Shown piece after piece: positions 22,951 to 33,512 of a stretch of 64,000 nt of DNA. The position numbers were made by a program, and so were the translations under genes. Below the pieces are notes generated by a model. That model searched no databases, was not told where the DNA came from, and worked only from the letters and a program-made list of their open reading frames with translations. Each line of letters opens with the position of its first letter. Positions within the stretch are counted from its first letter, which is position 1. Origin of the DNA: Dipteronia dyeriana (Eukaryota; Streptophyta; Magnoliopsida; Sapindales; Sapindaceae); NCBI GenBank assembly GCA_032871835.1, contig CM065299.1:42420706-42484705 (forward strand). The letters are read 5' to 3'.

Positions 22951-24680
22951 TTCCTAACTTTTTATCTACATGTCATTTTTGTGGTATTGATGGTCACATT
23001 AGACCAAATTGCTTTAGGTATATCAAATTGTGTAGGATTGAAAGCATAATAGAGAAGAAAAAGGCTAGAGCCATGATCCATGATCCTAGGACATCTAGAG
23101 CCATGATGCATGTCACTAGGAAAAGTGGAACACCTTTGCGTGATCCTAAGACATTTAGAGCCATGTACCATTGACCACTAGGAAGAAAAATACTGCACCT
23201 AAGTGGATTAGAAAGGATGAACACATTTGTCATGTTGCACAAATTGCTTTGAAAGCTCATTCTTGTGATTTTTGGTATTTGGATAGTGGGTGCTCTAGGA
23301 ATATGACTGGAGATAAGAGTTTCTTTGAGACTCTTGTGATGGAAGAGGGAGGAAATGTCACATTTGGTGATGGATCCAAAAAGAAGGTCAAAGGAAAAGG
23401 AACCATTTCCATTCCCAGATTACCCTCCTTGTCAAATGCTTTGTATGTTGATGGTCTAAAAGCTAATTTGATAAGCATTTCACATCTTAGTGATGATGGA
23501 CTCTCCGTCTTGTTTAAGAAAAATGATTGTTCTATCTTATTGCCTAATGGACAAACCATGTTAAAAGGTATGAGGTCTAGTGACAATTGCTATTGTCTTG
23601 AGGCTAGAAGTGTGTCTTGTAATATGTCCAAAGATGAACAAATAGAGTTGTGGCATGAAAGACTTGGTCACATGAACTTTAGGGATTTAAGAATCTTAGA
23701 TAAGTTCAATGTTGTGCGAGGCCTTCCCAAGCTTGGGAAAAAGGTTGATGGTGTTTGTGGACCTTGCCAACAAGGGAAGCAAACCAAAAGTATGCATAAA
23801 AAGGGCAAGTATATAACCACTAAAGAACTTCTAGAGCTTCTCCACATGGATCTTATGGGTCCTATGCAAACTGAGAGTTTAGATGGAAAGAGATACATTT
23901 TTGTGTGTGTAGATGACTTCTCTAGGTACACTTGGACATATTTCCTTAGAGAAAAATCTGAAACTTTGCAAATTTAAAATGCTTTGCTCTAAAATTCAAA
24001 ATGAAATGAGCTCTAAGATTAAAAGCATTAAGAGAATTAGGAGTGACCATAAGAAGGAATTTGAGAATGCCCTTTTTGAAACTTTTGCAATAGTCTAGGC
24101 ATTTCTCATGAGTTTTTGGCTCCTAGGACACCTCAACAAAATGGAGTTGTTGAGAGGAAAAATAGGGTTCTTCAAGAAATGGCCCGTGTGATGTTGATTA
24201 GCAATAATGTCCCTAGGAATCTTTGGGCCGAGGCCGTCAATACGGCTTGCTACATAGGAAATAGTCTTCCTTAAGCCCCACACTAGGCAAACCTCTTATG
24301 AGTTATGGAAAGGTAGGAAGCCAAATGTTAGCTACTTCCACACCTTTGGAAGCAAATGCTACATTTTGAATGACAGTGATCAACTTGGCAAATTTGATGC
24401 TAAGAGTGATGAGGGTATCTTCATAGGCTATGCCTTGAATAGTAGAGCCTATAGAGTTTTTAATCTAAGAACTAAGACCGTAATGGAATCATCTAATGTT
24501 GTCATTGATGATACTAGGCTCAAAACTAATGACCATGAGGAGGAGGTAGGTTTAATTGATGACTCCCCTTTGGAGAAGGTTGTTGATGTCTCTAATGTTG
24601 AAAAGACTAACCTTGATGATGACATAACACAACCTATTGATAGGCTTCCTCCATTGAACTCAAAAGAACCTGCTTCATGA
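22951..24680 (+). pseudogene. Sirevirus G protease and integrase, frameshifted
   Basis: A second CCHC motif (CHFCGIDGHIRPNC, about 22975-23015) is in another frame. The best ORF (23171-23977) encodes the aspartic protease with WYLDSGCSRNMTG (D-S-G active site), a GAG-pre-integrase domain (WHERLGHMNFRDL, CGPCQQGKQTKS) and the first integrase aspartate (HMDLMGP). Later pieces hold the second aspartate region (RSDHKKEFENA, about 24040) and the glutamate (QQNGVVERKN, about 24140). They lie in different frames, so no full integrase can be made. The C-terminal part runs at 24366-24680. Confidence 0.9.
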
Positions 24681-24732
24681 CAAAGAGTACATCATTGGAG
24701 AGGTTAGTGAGGGTGTTAGGACTAGGCATCAA

Positions 24733-26301
24733 ATGGCTAATCTAATTAGCTACACATGTTACACCTCTCAAATAGAACCCAAGAAAATTGATGAAGCTTT
24801 AAAAGATGAATTTTGGGTTCTTGCCATGCAAGAAGAGCTTAACCAATTTGAAAGGAATGAGGTTTGGACTCTAGTTCCTAGGCCTAAGAACACTAATGTG
24901 ATAGGCACCAAGTGGGTATATAGGATCAAATCTGATGAGGATGGTAACATTGTGCGAAACAAGGCTAGGCTTGTAGCACAAGGATACTCTCAAATTGAGG
25001 GTATTGACTTTGAGGAGACATTTGCTCCCGTTGCTAGGATTGAGTCCATTAGGCTTCTTTTATCCATTTATTGTTTGCACAAGTTCAAATTATATCAAAT
25101 GGATGTTAAGAGTGCCTTCCTCAATGGTTTTTTACAAGAGGAAGTATTTGTTGAGCAACCCAAAGGGTTTGTAGATCCTCACCACCCTAATCATGTCTAT
25201 CATCTCAAGAAAGCTTTATATAGGTTGAAACAAGCACCAAGGGCTTGGTATGAGCGTCTCACCCAATATCTCTTAGACAATGGTTATACTAGGGGTAGTG
25301 TTGACAAGACTCTATTCATCAAGAAAAATAAAGATGAGCTCTTTATAGCTCAAATCTATGTTGATGATATAGTTTTTGGCTCCACCAATGACGCCAAAGT
25401 CCAACAATTTATTGATGTCATGTCTCATGAATTTGAGATGAGTCTTGTTGGTGAGCTAAGTTACTTTCTAGGTTTACAAATTAAGCAAATGGATAATGGG
25501 ATTTTCATATCTCAAGCTAAATATGCAAAAAACCTAGTGAAGAAATTTGGCCTTGAAAGTGCCAAACATTGTGATACACCCATGAGTACCACTTTGAAGC
25601 AAAGCAAGGATGCTCGTGGTAAAAGTGTGGACCAAACTTTATATCGTGGCATGATTGGTAGCTTGCTCTATTTGACCGCAAGTAGGCCCGATATCTCTTT
25701 TAGTGTGGGTGTATGTGCTAGGTTCTAAGCGGATCCTAAGGAGTCCCATCTCTCTTATGTTAAGAGAATCATTCGATATGTGAATGGGAAATCCAACTAT
25801 GGGATTTGGTACTCTTTTGACAGTAATGCTAGTCTTATAGGCTTTAGTGATACAGATTGGGCAGGAAATTGTGATGATAGGAAAAGTACATCGGGTGGTT
25901 GCTTTTTCCTTGGGAACAACCTTGTCTCTTGGTTTTGCAAGAAGCAAAATTCGATTTCCTTGTCCACGGCTGAGGCCGAATACATTGCTACTGGGAGTGG
26001 ATGCACACAACTCCTTTGGATGAAGCAAATGCTAGTCAACTATGGATTCAATCAAGGTACTCTTACTCTCTTTTGTGATAACATGAGTGCAATTAATATT
26101 TCAAAGAATCCCGTTCAGCATTTTAGGACTAAGCATATTGACATCCGTCATCATTTCATTAGAGAACTAGTTAAGAGCAAATGTATTATACTTGAGCATG
26201 TAGGTACCAATGATCAACTAGCGGATCTATTTACTAAACCCTTAGATGCTACTAGATTCAAGACTCTTAGTAGATCTATTGGGATTTGTTTAATGGAGTG
26301 A
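24733..26301 (+). pseudogene. Sirevirus G reverse transcriptase and RNase H (one internal stop)
   Basis: A long frame encodes [34 protein letters not shown], and the catalytic [13 protein letters not shown] with its YxDD aspartates. It runs on to RNase H with DTDWAGNCDDRKSTSGG, STAEAEYIA and the CDNMSAINISKNP motif, ending at 26299. A single TAA at 25726 divides RT from RNase H in the same frame. This is the best preserved part of the element. Confidence 0.93.
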
Positions 26302-27515
26302 TGTTCTGTGGCCTTTGATCTCATATGGGGAACTCAAGCAAAGAGAGCTATTGTATACTTGTTGCATGCAATTTCTCTTAAATATGTTTATGCCTCTTTA
26401 TTGATTGCTTGAGTAGCTTGGTTGCACTTATAGTATATTGTATTTTCTTAAATAAGTGTGAACTTTGCTTTGATTACAATCCATGTCATATTTATGTTCA
26501 AACATGCATTTTTGGACTAGGAAATTTACATAGGAAGTACATGTTGAATGACCTATAATTATCTCCATGACATGATGATTCTTTAAATGACATGCTGATG
26601 AAAAATGATAAAGCATGATTTGATGATTGCAATTGTTAAATGCAACACATTGTGTGAAAATACTAGTGAGACTAAAATGTTTAATCAATGTCTCTCTTTC
26701 TTTATTAGTTGACCATGGCTATTATCATACGGGTATCCTCCCGGAAAAATCAAATAGGGTGCAAAGTTGCTCAGGCCATGTTTAGCTTATAAAGTTGGAT
26801 ATAGTGCCATTTAAAACATGAATCTATTAATCTCTATATCCTTGCTTCTCTCATGAAAATGGTGAAATTGGTTTGAATTATATTGGAAACCTTTTTCATT
26901 TGCTTTGCCAAATACCATTGTTTTTGGACTTGAATGCAACATGTCTTATATGCAAAGCACTTTCTTATTCACACATTGTCTTCAAATAAATCTCCTTGTG
27001 TCTCTCCTATCAATTGAGATTGCATAAATGTGGCTTATATAATTATGCAACAATCTTGTATGCTCTTTTCTTTCTTTGCCTTGAGTGACCCGGTTGGGGA
27101 TTTCTCCTTTGCCTATATCATGGCAAAAAGGGGGAGTAGCATTGACCTAGCATTGTGATGTTAGGGGAGTAGCATGTGTTGGCTTTGAGGGGGAGCATTG
27201 CATGATTGTACTTGTTTGAGGGGGAGATTACATGTAGGGGGAGCATTTGCATGAGCATTTCATGATATCATACTCATATTTCTAAATACAAATACCTTTG
27301 TTTTATATTCACTTGATCATCTCACATGCACTTGGTTGGAAAGTGTATTTATGCTTGCTTTGTGTGTAGGGTTGATAGTTCTACAAGAGATTGAAGATTT
27401 GAAGTTTTTTTATGTTATCTCTTTGTAATGTAGAATATCTTCCTGTTGTTTTATTTTCTTTTGTGAGGATCAATGTGAGAGGTGATTTTGTCATGAAATA
27501 GCCAAAGGGGGAGAT
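26302..27515 (+). promoter_or_regulatory. Sirevirus G 3' untranslated region with multiple polypurine tracts
   Basis: The 1.2 kb between the pol stop and the 3' LTR has no ORF. From 27127 to 27250 it holds at least five GGGGGAG or AGGGGGAG blocks, and the canonical tract CAAAGGGGGAGAT lies at 27503-27515 next to the LTR. Multiplied polypurine tracts upstream of the functional one are a known Sirevirus hallmark, so this supports the lineage call. Confidence 0.85.
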
Positions 27516-29084
27516 TGAAAAGTCCTCATTTGTTGATTGGCTTATTTCATGAACAAACCATATTGTTGAGGTTCATGTAAGGGCAGTTTAGGCTCTCAAG
27601 ACCTCAAGAGGAGAAGCACCAAAGATAAAATTCTTGTGCTTACTTACTTTGAAGAGATAGTTGCACACACTCACATATTCATGCATAACTCTTGGTCTTA
27701 TATGTTGAGTGTTTTCTTATGTGCATTTTAGTTTAAATGACTCTTGTTGACCTATTTGCATCTTGCTATGAAAGCTTTATGTCATGCTAGGCATTAAAAT
27801 GGGATACATTTTCATCACACTTGTACTTGTTGCTTGTATGGTTGTTTGAGTGTTGAAGTAGGAATTGCGCCGGTGGTGCGCTACTCGACCAGCGTACCTC
27901 AACAGCGCAACATTCATAGTGGACTATAGCTAGTGTTGCGCCACTGGGTTGCGCTGCTGCACCCGCGTAAAGATGCAAAAAGTGGGCTTACGCTGGTGGT
28001 ACGCTACTCGACTAGCGCAGCCCCACGTGCGCTTGTGTTGCGCCACTCGACCAGCGCCTATTGAAATTTTAGGCAGTGAGCTGGTGGTGCGCTACTCGAC
28101 CAGCGCACAATGAAGAAGCTGGAACGTTTTTTCCAAAACGACATCACTTTGTTTGGATCTCATATATATATATATCTCATTGTCTTAAGGTCGTGTAAGA
28201 GTTAAAAATATCATATATTTTCCTTAGAACACATTTCAAAGGAAAAACACTTTCAAGAACTCATTTTTACTCACTCAAAGCATTCCCATGTGCATCAAAA
28301 CTTCATCTTGCATCATCCAAGTTCATCTAGAGTGCATCTATGGATAGGGTTGCTTCATAACATCTTGTTTGGTAAGCTCTTCACTATCTTCTTACAAGTT
28401 ATGTGTTTTTGCTTGCTAAACCATCTCTTTAATTAATTGTATTCTCTTAGAATATTTCTATATAGAAATTAGAGATTGTTGTGATGACATGATTGAGTGT
28501 TGTATTGTGATAGCTTGATAGGATTGATTGATCTATGTTTAGCTAAGCTATTAGAACATGTCATTTAGCACTTGATATCTAGGATTGCATTAATTGTCAT
28601 CTCTGTATCCTAGATAAGCATATTGGGTTTCCTAGCCTTGTTTGTTCATTGAATATCATCACATATTCACTTAGGACACTTTATCTCTTCATTGAGAAGT
28701 AAGACTTGTGTTGCTTCCGGGAGTAGGTAGCTTAAACCACAAGCAAGATGAACTAGGTTCACTTATACCGGGATTAGGTAGTGGTGGTGGATTAAACCGG
28801 GATTAGGTTGTAATTCCTTTCCATTAGTGGATTCGAGGTTCTAGTGTGGTGCACTCATCAGCCCGTGGTTTTTCCCATTTGGAGGGTTTTCACGTATATC
28901 TCAAGTGTCGTTTATATTTCCGCATTTTTACACTTGTGATTTTATTGTAACTAGCTAGGGGCATTTTTATCAATTTGACTCTTAACGAAAATTGGGTAAA
29001 AGTTAATTAAAATCGATTCACCCCCCCCCCCCCCCCCCCCCTTCCTCTTCTAGATTAACATTACACACCATAATATTTGTTTCA
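27516..29084 (+). repeat. Sirevirus G 3' LTR (1569 bp)
   Basis: The LTR starts TGAAAAGTCCTCATTTG directly after the polypurine tract and ends ATATTTGTTTCA. It matches the 5' LTR over its whole length with a few percent visible differences and small indels in the GC-rich cluster (27865-28110). It also has a 21-C run at 29021-29041. Confidence 0.93.
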
Positions 29085-29085
29085 C

Positions 29086-29507
29086 GCTGGTTGATCGAAA
29101 CTAAGGTACGTCTTGCAGGTGAGTCTATTGATTCATTTATATCTTACATGCTTGGTTTTGGAAGAAGTAACCTTGCAAAAAAACGAAGAGCTAAGAAGTT
29201 AGGGGTTACTTGTCACAAAGGTGCACGTACAACTTGCAACACACGTTGTCGTTCTTTAGGAATGGTGTCTAATAATCGGAAAGATAAAATTTTATTCATT
29301 AGGCATGGTTTGCGTAGGCAGTCATTGGATAATATCCTAACGACTATTGATGCACATCCTAGTGGATATGTGCAAATGGCAATTGACCGATTATGGCCAC
29401 AATGTCAAAAAGAACATGCACAATATAGTCTTGGGAATCTGACTTTAAAAGACCCTGTTTACCAATTTATAGGAAAATTGGATGGGAAGCATATCCCCGA
29501 CCCATAA
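29086..29507 (+). CDS. Unidentified basic, cysteine-containing ORF in the env position of element F
   Basis: I do not recognise this product. The frame is open from the end of Sirevirus G to TAA 29505. Ignoring G, it continues upstream in frame through VINNIPVEIC to a TAG at about 19364, so G is inserted inside it. There is no ATG at the visible start; the first ATG is at about 29148. The protein has a strongly basic KKRRAKK patch that could be a nuclear localisation signal, then CHKGARTTCNTRC, SLGMVSNNRKDKILFIRHG, and the C-terminal LTLKDPVYQFIGKLDG. It has no obvious membrane segment. It lies between integrase and 3' LTR, where Athila elements carry an extra env-like or Athila-specific ORF; that role is positional inference only. 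It may be a degraded remnant. Confidence 0.5.
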
Positions 29508-30901
29508 AGGGCGTTAAAGCCGTTTCTGGACGTAAAACCAGAGGAAGATGTAAGCCACAATCACAACTACCAGTAAATATCCTTTTGTTTTTATTATCTT
29601 TTTCCTTCCGCATTTAATGTCTTTTGTAATTATTGTTGTTTACTTTTGATTTTTGAAGAGAACAAGTAATGCAGAACTGATCTGAATCTCAATTTGTGAT
29701 TGTCCCATGGTTTTTATGCATTTAATTTTCCTATATTTTGTTTTTCTTTTGTTGTTTTGCAGGATTTTGCTGTCTTTCAAGTTGTTCAGGTGATATCTTC
29801 TGAGCATTACCACTTTCTAATGACATTAGGGACAATGTCTCGTTCTGGTTGGGGGGAGGGGATAGTTGATTCAATAACTTTTGTTTTTAAAAAAAAAAAA
29901 ACTAATTTCTGACCATTTGTTTTTTGTAAAGATGGCCGACTAAAGAGATCTTTTAGATACTTCCGAGATGCATCTTTGTAGTTCTGATGCATTTTTCCTC
30001 TCTTCTAACTATTCAAATTTATAAACTCTCCATTGTGATATCATTGACTAATTCTTTTGTTCATTAAGTCATCTTGAGAAATTTTTCGAACTATTCTAGA
30101 CACACACGCACATTGACACGTGATTATGTGCAAAAAGTTGAGATTTTGCGATATTTAGTTCTGAAACATCATTCAAGGGTAACAACCGAAGGCAATGGTC
30201 TTGTTTAAAAATATATAGTAATAATAATAATAATAATCTTGTGTATTGTGACCAAAACTCTTACTTAGTAGTCTGGCCTCATGCCTCAGTAAGCATAGAA
30301 TGTTCACGCAAAATGATAGAGTTTGGATAAGAATAAAGTGCAGTTCAGTAGCCTCTTTAACTCGAGCAATTAAGTTCGAAGGGTGCTTTAACACCTAATG
30401 CCCTAAGACCAACTGGTTTGGGAGTCATTTACCCAAAGCTCGTTACACGGGTTAAAGAGAAAGCTTAAGGGAATTGTACTAAAAAAAACATTTGCAATCC
30501 GAGTAATTAAGCCCGTAGGAGTGTTTTAACACTTATTGCTCTAAAGCCAACTGGTTTGGGAGTCATTGGCCTAAAGCTCGCTACATGGATTAAAGATGGA
30601 ATGTTTGTTTAGAATTTTGTAATATTAAAAAAAAAAAAAAAACTATTGCCTAAGGAAGAAACCCTGATGAGATTTCATAATGAAAATATTGTTTGATTTC
30701 AATTGAATCTCATAGTTATTGTGTTGATCTTTATTGAGCATAAGAAAGTTTGATTAATAACTTAATTGATGACTGGTTGTCAAAGGGTGAGAAAAGAGGT
30801 ATGGGAGAGTTTGCCTATTTGGTAGTTTAGAGATTTGAATTTGAGTTTTTACTATTTTCGCTTTAATTGCTAGGGACTAGCAATAAGCTGGTTGAGGGGT
30901 G
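29508..30901 (+). other. Element F 3' untranslated region with an internal duplication
   Basis: No ORF was found. Two copies of a segment of about 95 bp containing CCAACTGGTTTGGGAGTCAT and AAAGCTCG (about 30365-30460 and 30505-30600) are followed by A-runs. A short purine stretch, GGTTGAGGGGTG, precedes the 3' LTR and is the likely polypurine tract. Confidence 0.7.
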
Positions 30902-32321
30902 TGATTAACACTGAAAAGTGTATGTTTACTAAGGGATAATATCATCATTTTACACTTCCAATATGATTAATTCCCCAATTTAAACATAATTTCATTCGCT
31001 CGCTTAAATAAATGTGTTGTGTAGTAATCAATGTATTTTTCTTTGCATTTCAGAGGTAATTCGATCAATTCAGAATTATGGAGAAGTCAGATGGCAAAAC
31101 AAACATCATTTTCAAGTTTAGAAAGTCAAAAACCTTAGGAAGGCCACAAAGGGCATTTTTGTAATGTTGACTATTCACTGTTCACAGTTGACTTTCAATG
31201 TTCCTGATGATGTGGCACATTCCTATTGGCCCAAACTGCAAGTGCACCGTACACGCGGCTGCAGAGAATAATATTCTAGAGGCGGTGCACTGTTCACTAT
31301 TCACTTTCATGGATGCGTTCACTGTTCACTGTCACTGTTCACTGCACTGTTCATTGTCACTGTCACTATTCACTGTCCACTGTTCACTGTTCACTGTTCA
31401 CTGTTCACTGTTCATTGTTCATTGTTCACTGTTCACTTCATGGATGCGTTTACTGTTTACTGTTCACTGATGAAGTTGTGAAATCTGGACACTCCATTCT
31501 AAATTCATCCGATGGTCAATTTTCATCCGTATTTCGTATAAATATGGGGCCTATCCCCCCTAATTTCCATATTCTGAATCCAAATCTGATATTCGATTTG
31601 TTAAATTCTCTCTCTTTTGTTCTCAAATTCTCAGTTTAAATAAAATAATTTTTTTTTAGTTAAATTTTTTCTGGCTAATTTAATATAGCTGGGACCAAAA
31701 GTGATACTGTTGGTATGAAAAATATGATCCAATTATGGTAAGTTTATTATTATTTTTTTGTTTTCTCCTCTCTGATCTTTGTGGAGTTTTTGACTCACTG
31801 TAGTCAGACAGATATTGTCTATCACAATGAATACTTTTACCCATATTTATCAGAGAATGGTTTCTCCCCTCTGATCTTTGTGGAGTTTTTGACTCACTGT
31901 AGACAGACAGATATTGTCTAGCACAGTGAGTACTTTTACCCATATCTATCAGAGAGTGGTTTATCCCCTCTAATCTTTGTGGAGTTTTGACTCACTGTAG
32001 ACAGACATATGTTGTCTAGCACATTGAGTACTTTTACCCACATCTATCAGAGAGTGGTCAGTGGAGTGAAATACCATCCCATTAATCTGGACTAAATATT
32101 AATAATTGGATCATAATCGAATTACCAACAGTGGATCCCTTAGCCCCAGTTTTAATTTTAATTGATTTACATTTTATAACAAGCTTAGTAATTAATCTAG
32201 ATAATTAATTCTACAATGACAAGTGAACAACCTTCATGTGGTTCGACCCGGTCTTACCGGTTAATTTATTACTATGAAACTCTTATACTTGGGAGTAGGA
32301 ACACTTCTTTAGGACGTGTCA
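30902..32321 (+). repeat. Element F 3' LTR (1420 bp)
   Basis: The ends match the 5' LTR (TGATTAACACTG ... GACGTGTCA). The TTCACTGTTCACTG minisatellite (about 31170-31460) is longer and more regular than in the 5' LTR. The three 98-bp units are at about 31762-32060. It is followed by the GCGCA duplication at 32322-32326. Confidence 0.92.
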
Positions 32322-32326
32322 GCGCA
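32322..32326. repeat. Right target-site duplication of element F (GCGCA)
   Basis: Exact match to 11354-11358; proves that the sequences at 11358 and 32327 were once contiguous. Confidence 0.9.
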
Positions 32327-32683
32327 CTGCCCGTTTCCTTCACACTCATACACAAATTGTGCAAGAGAAAAGAGGTGAAGGGAATGCACCTTAGTGCCTA
32401 ACATGACATGGCATTTTAATCACAAGATGCAATCAATTTAAACAAGCAAGAGAGAACAAAATTAGGCACACATCAAGGCAATTAAGCACTAATGCAAGGT
32501 GATCAAAACATGTATGAGAGTGAGTGTGTGCACTAAATCTTTTCAATGAAATTAAGCAAGTGATATACCTTTGAAGCTTGAGCTTGGTCACGAACAAAGA
32601 CGGCCTAAACTACCCTTACATTATAATTCTCAATTGTGGTTTGTCAATCGAAATAAGCCAATCCAAAAATTGAGGAACTTACA
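32327..32683 (-). repeat. Copia D 5' LTR, second part (5' end of the LTR)
   Basis: On the minus strand the LTR begins TGTAAGTTCCTCAA at 32683, followed by GGATTGGCTTATTTCG and TGTAAGGGTAGTTTAGGC. This parallels the start of the Sirevirus G LTR and identifies it as the missing start of the LTR split by element F. Confidence 0.85.
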
Positions 32684-32687
32684 CAGC

Positions 32688-32705
32688 CCCCTCTTTCTAA
32701 CGCCA
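32688..32705 (-). promoter_or_regulatory. PBS of Tat-like Gypsy element E
   Basis: The minus strand reads TGGCGTTAGAAAGAGGGG, two bases from the LTR end. It resembles TGGCGCTAGAAGGAGGGG at 55441-55458 in element I. Copia D is inserted immediately beyond it. Confidence 0.75.
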
Positions 32706-32707
32706 GT

Positions 32708-33512
32708 TGTTGACGGTGATTTTTAGATCAACCACTTGTCAAACAGATAATATGAATGAAAAATTAGACTGTAAATTAAATAAATAAAAAGCAAGAAGCA
32801 AACCAAGATTTTACGTGGTAAAACCCCAAGGCGGCGAAGCATCCACTGTTGCTGATAACGGCGAGAGAAAAAGAATCCACTAAGTTGGCAAAAGTATACA
32901 CACGCAATCTCGCCTTCTCTCCTCTATGCCTAATTGACCTTCACCCTTTTGTGAGCTTTATTTAGGTCTATTTATACATGAATAGAACCCTAATTCTTGA
33001 TGTACAAGTAAGGATAGTTCCCGTAATTAAATGAAACTCTAACTTATTGGAGTCGTGTTTCCCTTCTTCCTTATCTTTCGCTGATTGTGTTTCGATTGCG
33101 TTGGACTTCCAACCTGGTCTAGACTTCGATATCTATAACGAAATTTGCTTCCTCATCGAAATATTCTTCTAGACACCTTGTTTAAGTAGGGTTCATTCTC
33201 TACGTGCTTTGAGTTGTGACTTCATTAAATCCGAATGCTATCCACGTGTATCCCAACCGACCATCTGCTAAACCCGACAAGACCTGTTTTCCCCGATCGG
33301 TGATTTCACCCGATCATGACCTTTACCCCGACCATCTTGACAGTCATGATTGTGTCTTCCAGCTCGATCGTTTGTGTCGTCTTGGTCGGGGGGTTTGACG
33401 AGTGTTTTTGGTCAATTTGGGTTTATTCGATCTGGTTATCTTCAGGTGACGTGGCATCTCCTACCCTTATCTTTTGCTTTCGTGTCACATCGTCCAAATT
33501 TTACCAATAACA
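32708..33512 (-). repeat. Tat-like Gypsy LTR E (805 bp)
   Basis: On the minus strand the LTR starts TGTTATTGGTAAAATTTGG at 33512 and ends ACCGTCAACA at 32708. The segment GGGGTTTTACCACGTAAAAT before its end is shared with the element I LTR (about 55319-55340), placing it in the same Gypsy group. Only this LTR and the PBS are visible; the internal region would continue left of the nested elements and outside the window. Confidence 0.8.

Larger units (their letters stand above)
19440..29084 (+). mobile_element. Sirevirus-lineage Copia element G
   Basis: A full-length element with 5' LTR (19440-21034), a canonical PBS, gag, protease, integrase, RT and RNase H in Copia order, a long 3' untranslated region with repeated polypurine blocks, and 3' LTR (27516-29084). 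It is decayed by many stops and frameshifts and cannot act alone. It is nested in element F. Confidence 0.92.
11359..32321 (+). mobile_element. Athila-type Gypsy element F, containing nested solo LTR H and Sirevirus G
   Basis: F has two LTRs (11359-12726 and 30902-32321), a TGGCACCGCTGCCGGGGA primer site, Athila-type gag, a protease remnant, an integrase and an extra 3' ORF, all on the plus strand. A perfect 5-bp duplication (GCGCA) flanks it. Without H (16907-19334) and G (19440-29084) it is about 8.9 kb. The RT and most of RNase H are missing, so this copy is a deletion derivative that would need another element's RT. It is inserted in the LTR of Copia D. Confidence 0.9.

Noticed and set aside
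31198..31639. Cysteine/serine/valine-rich ORFs over the TTCACTG repeat (11664-12008, 31198-31470, 31313-31639)
   Set aside because: Translation of a minisatellite in an LTR gives open frames in several registers; no gene support.
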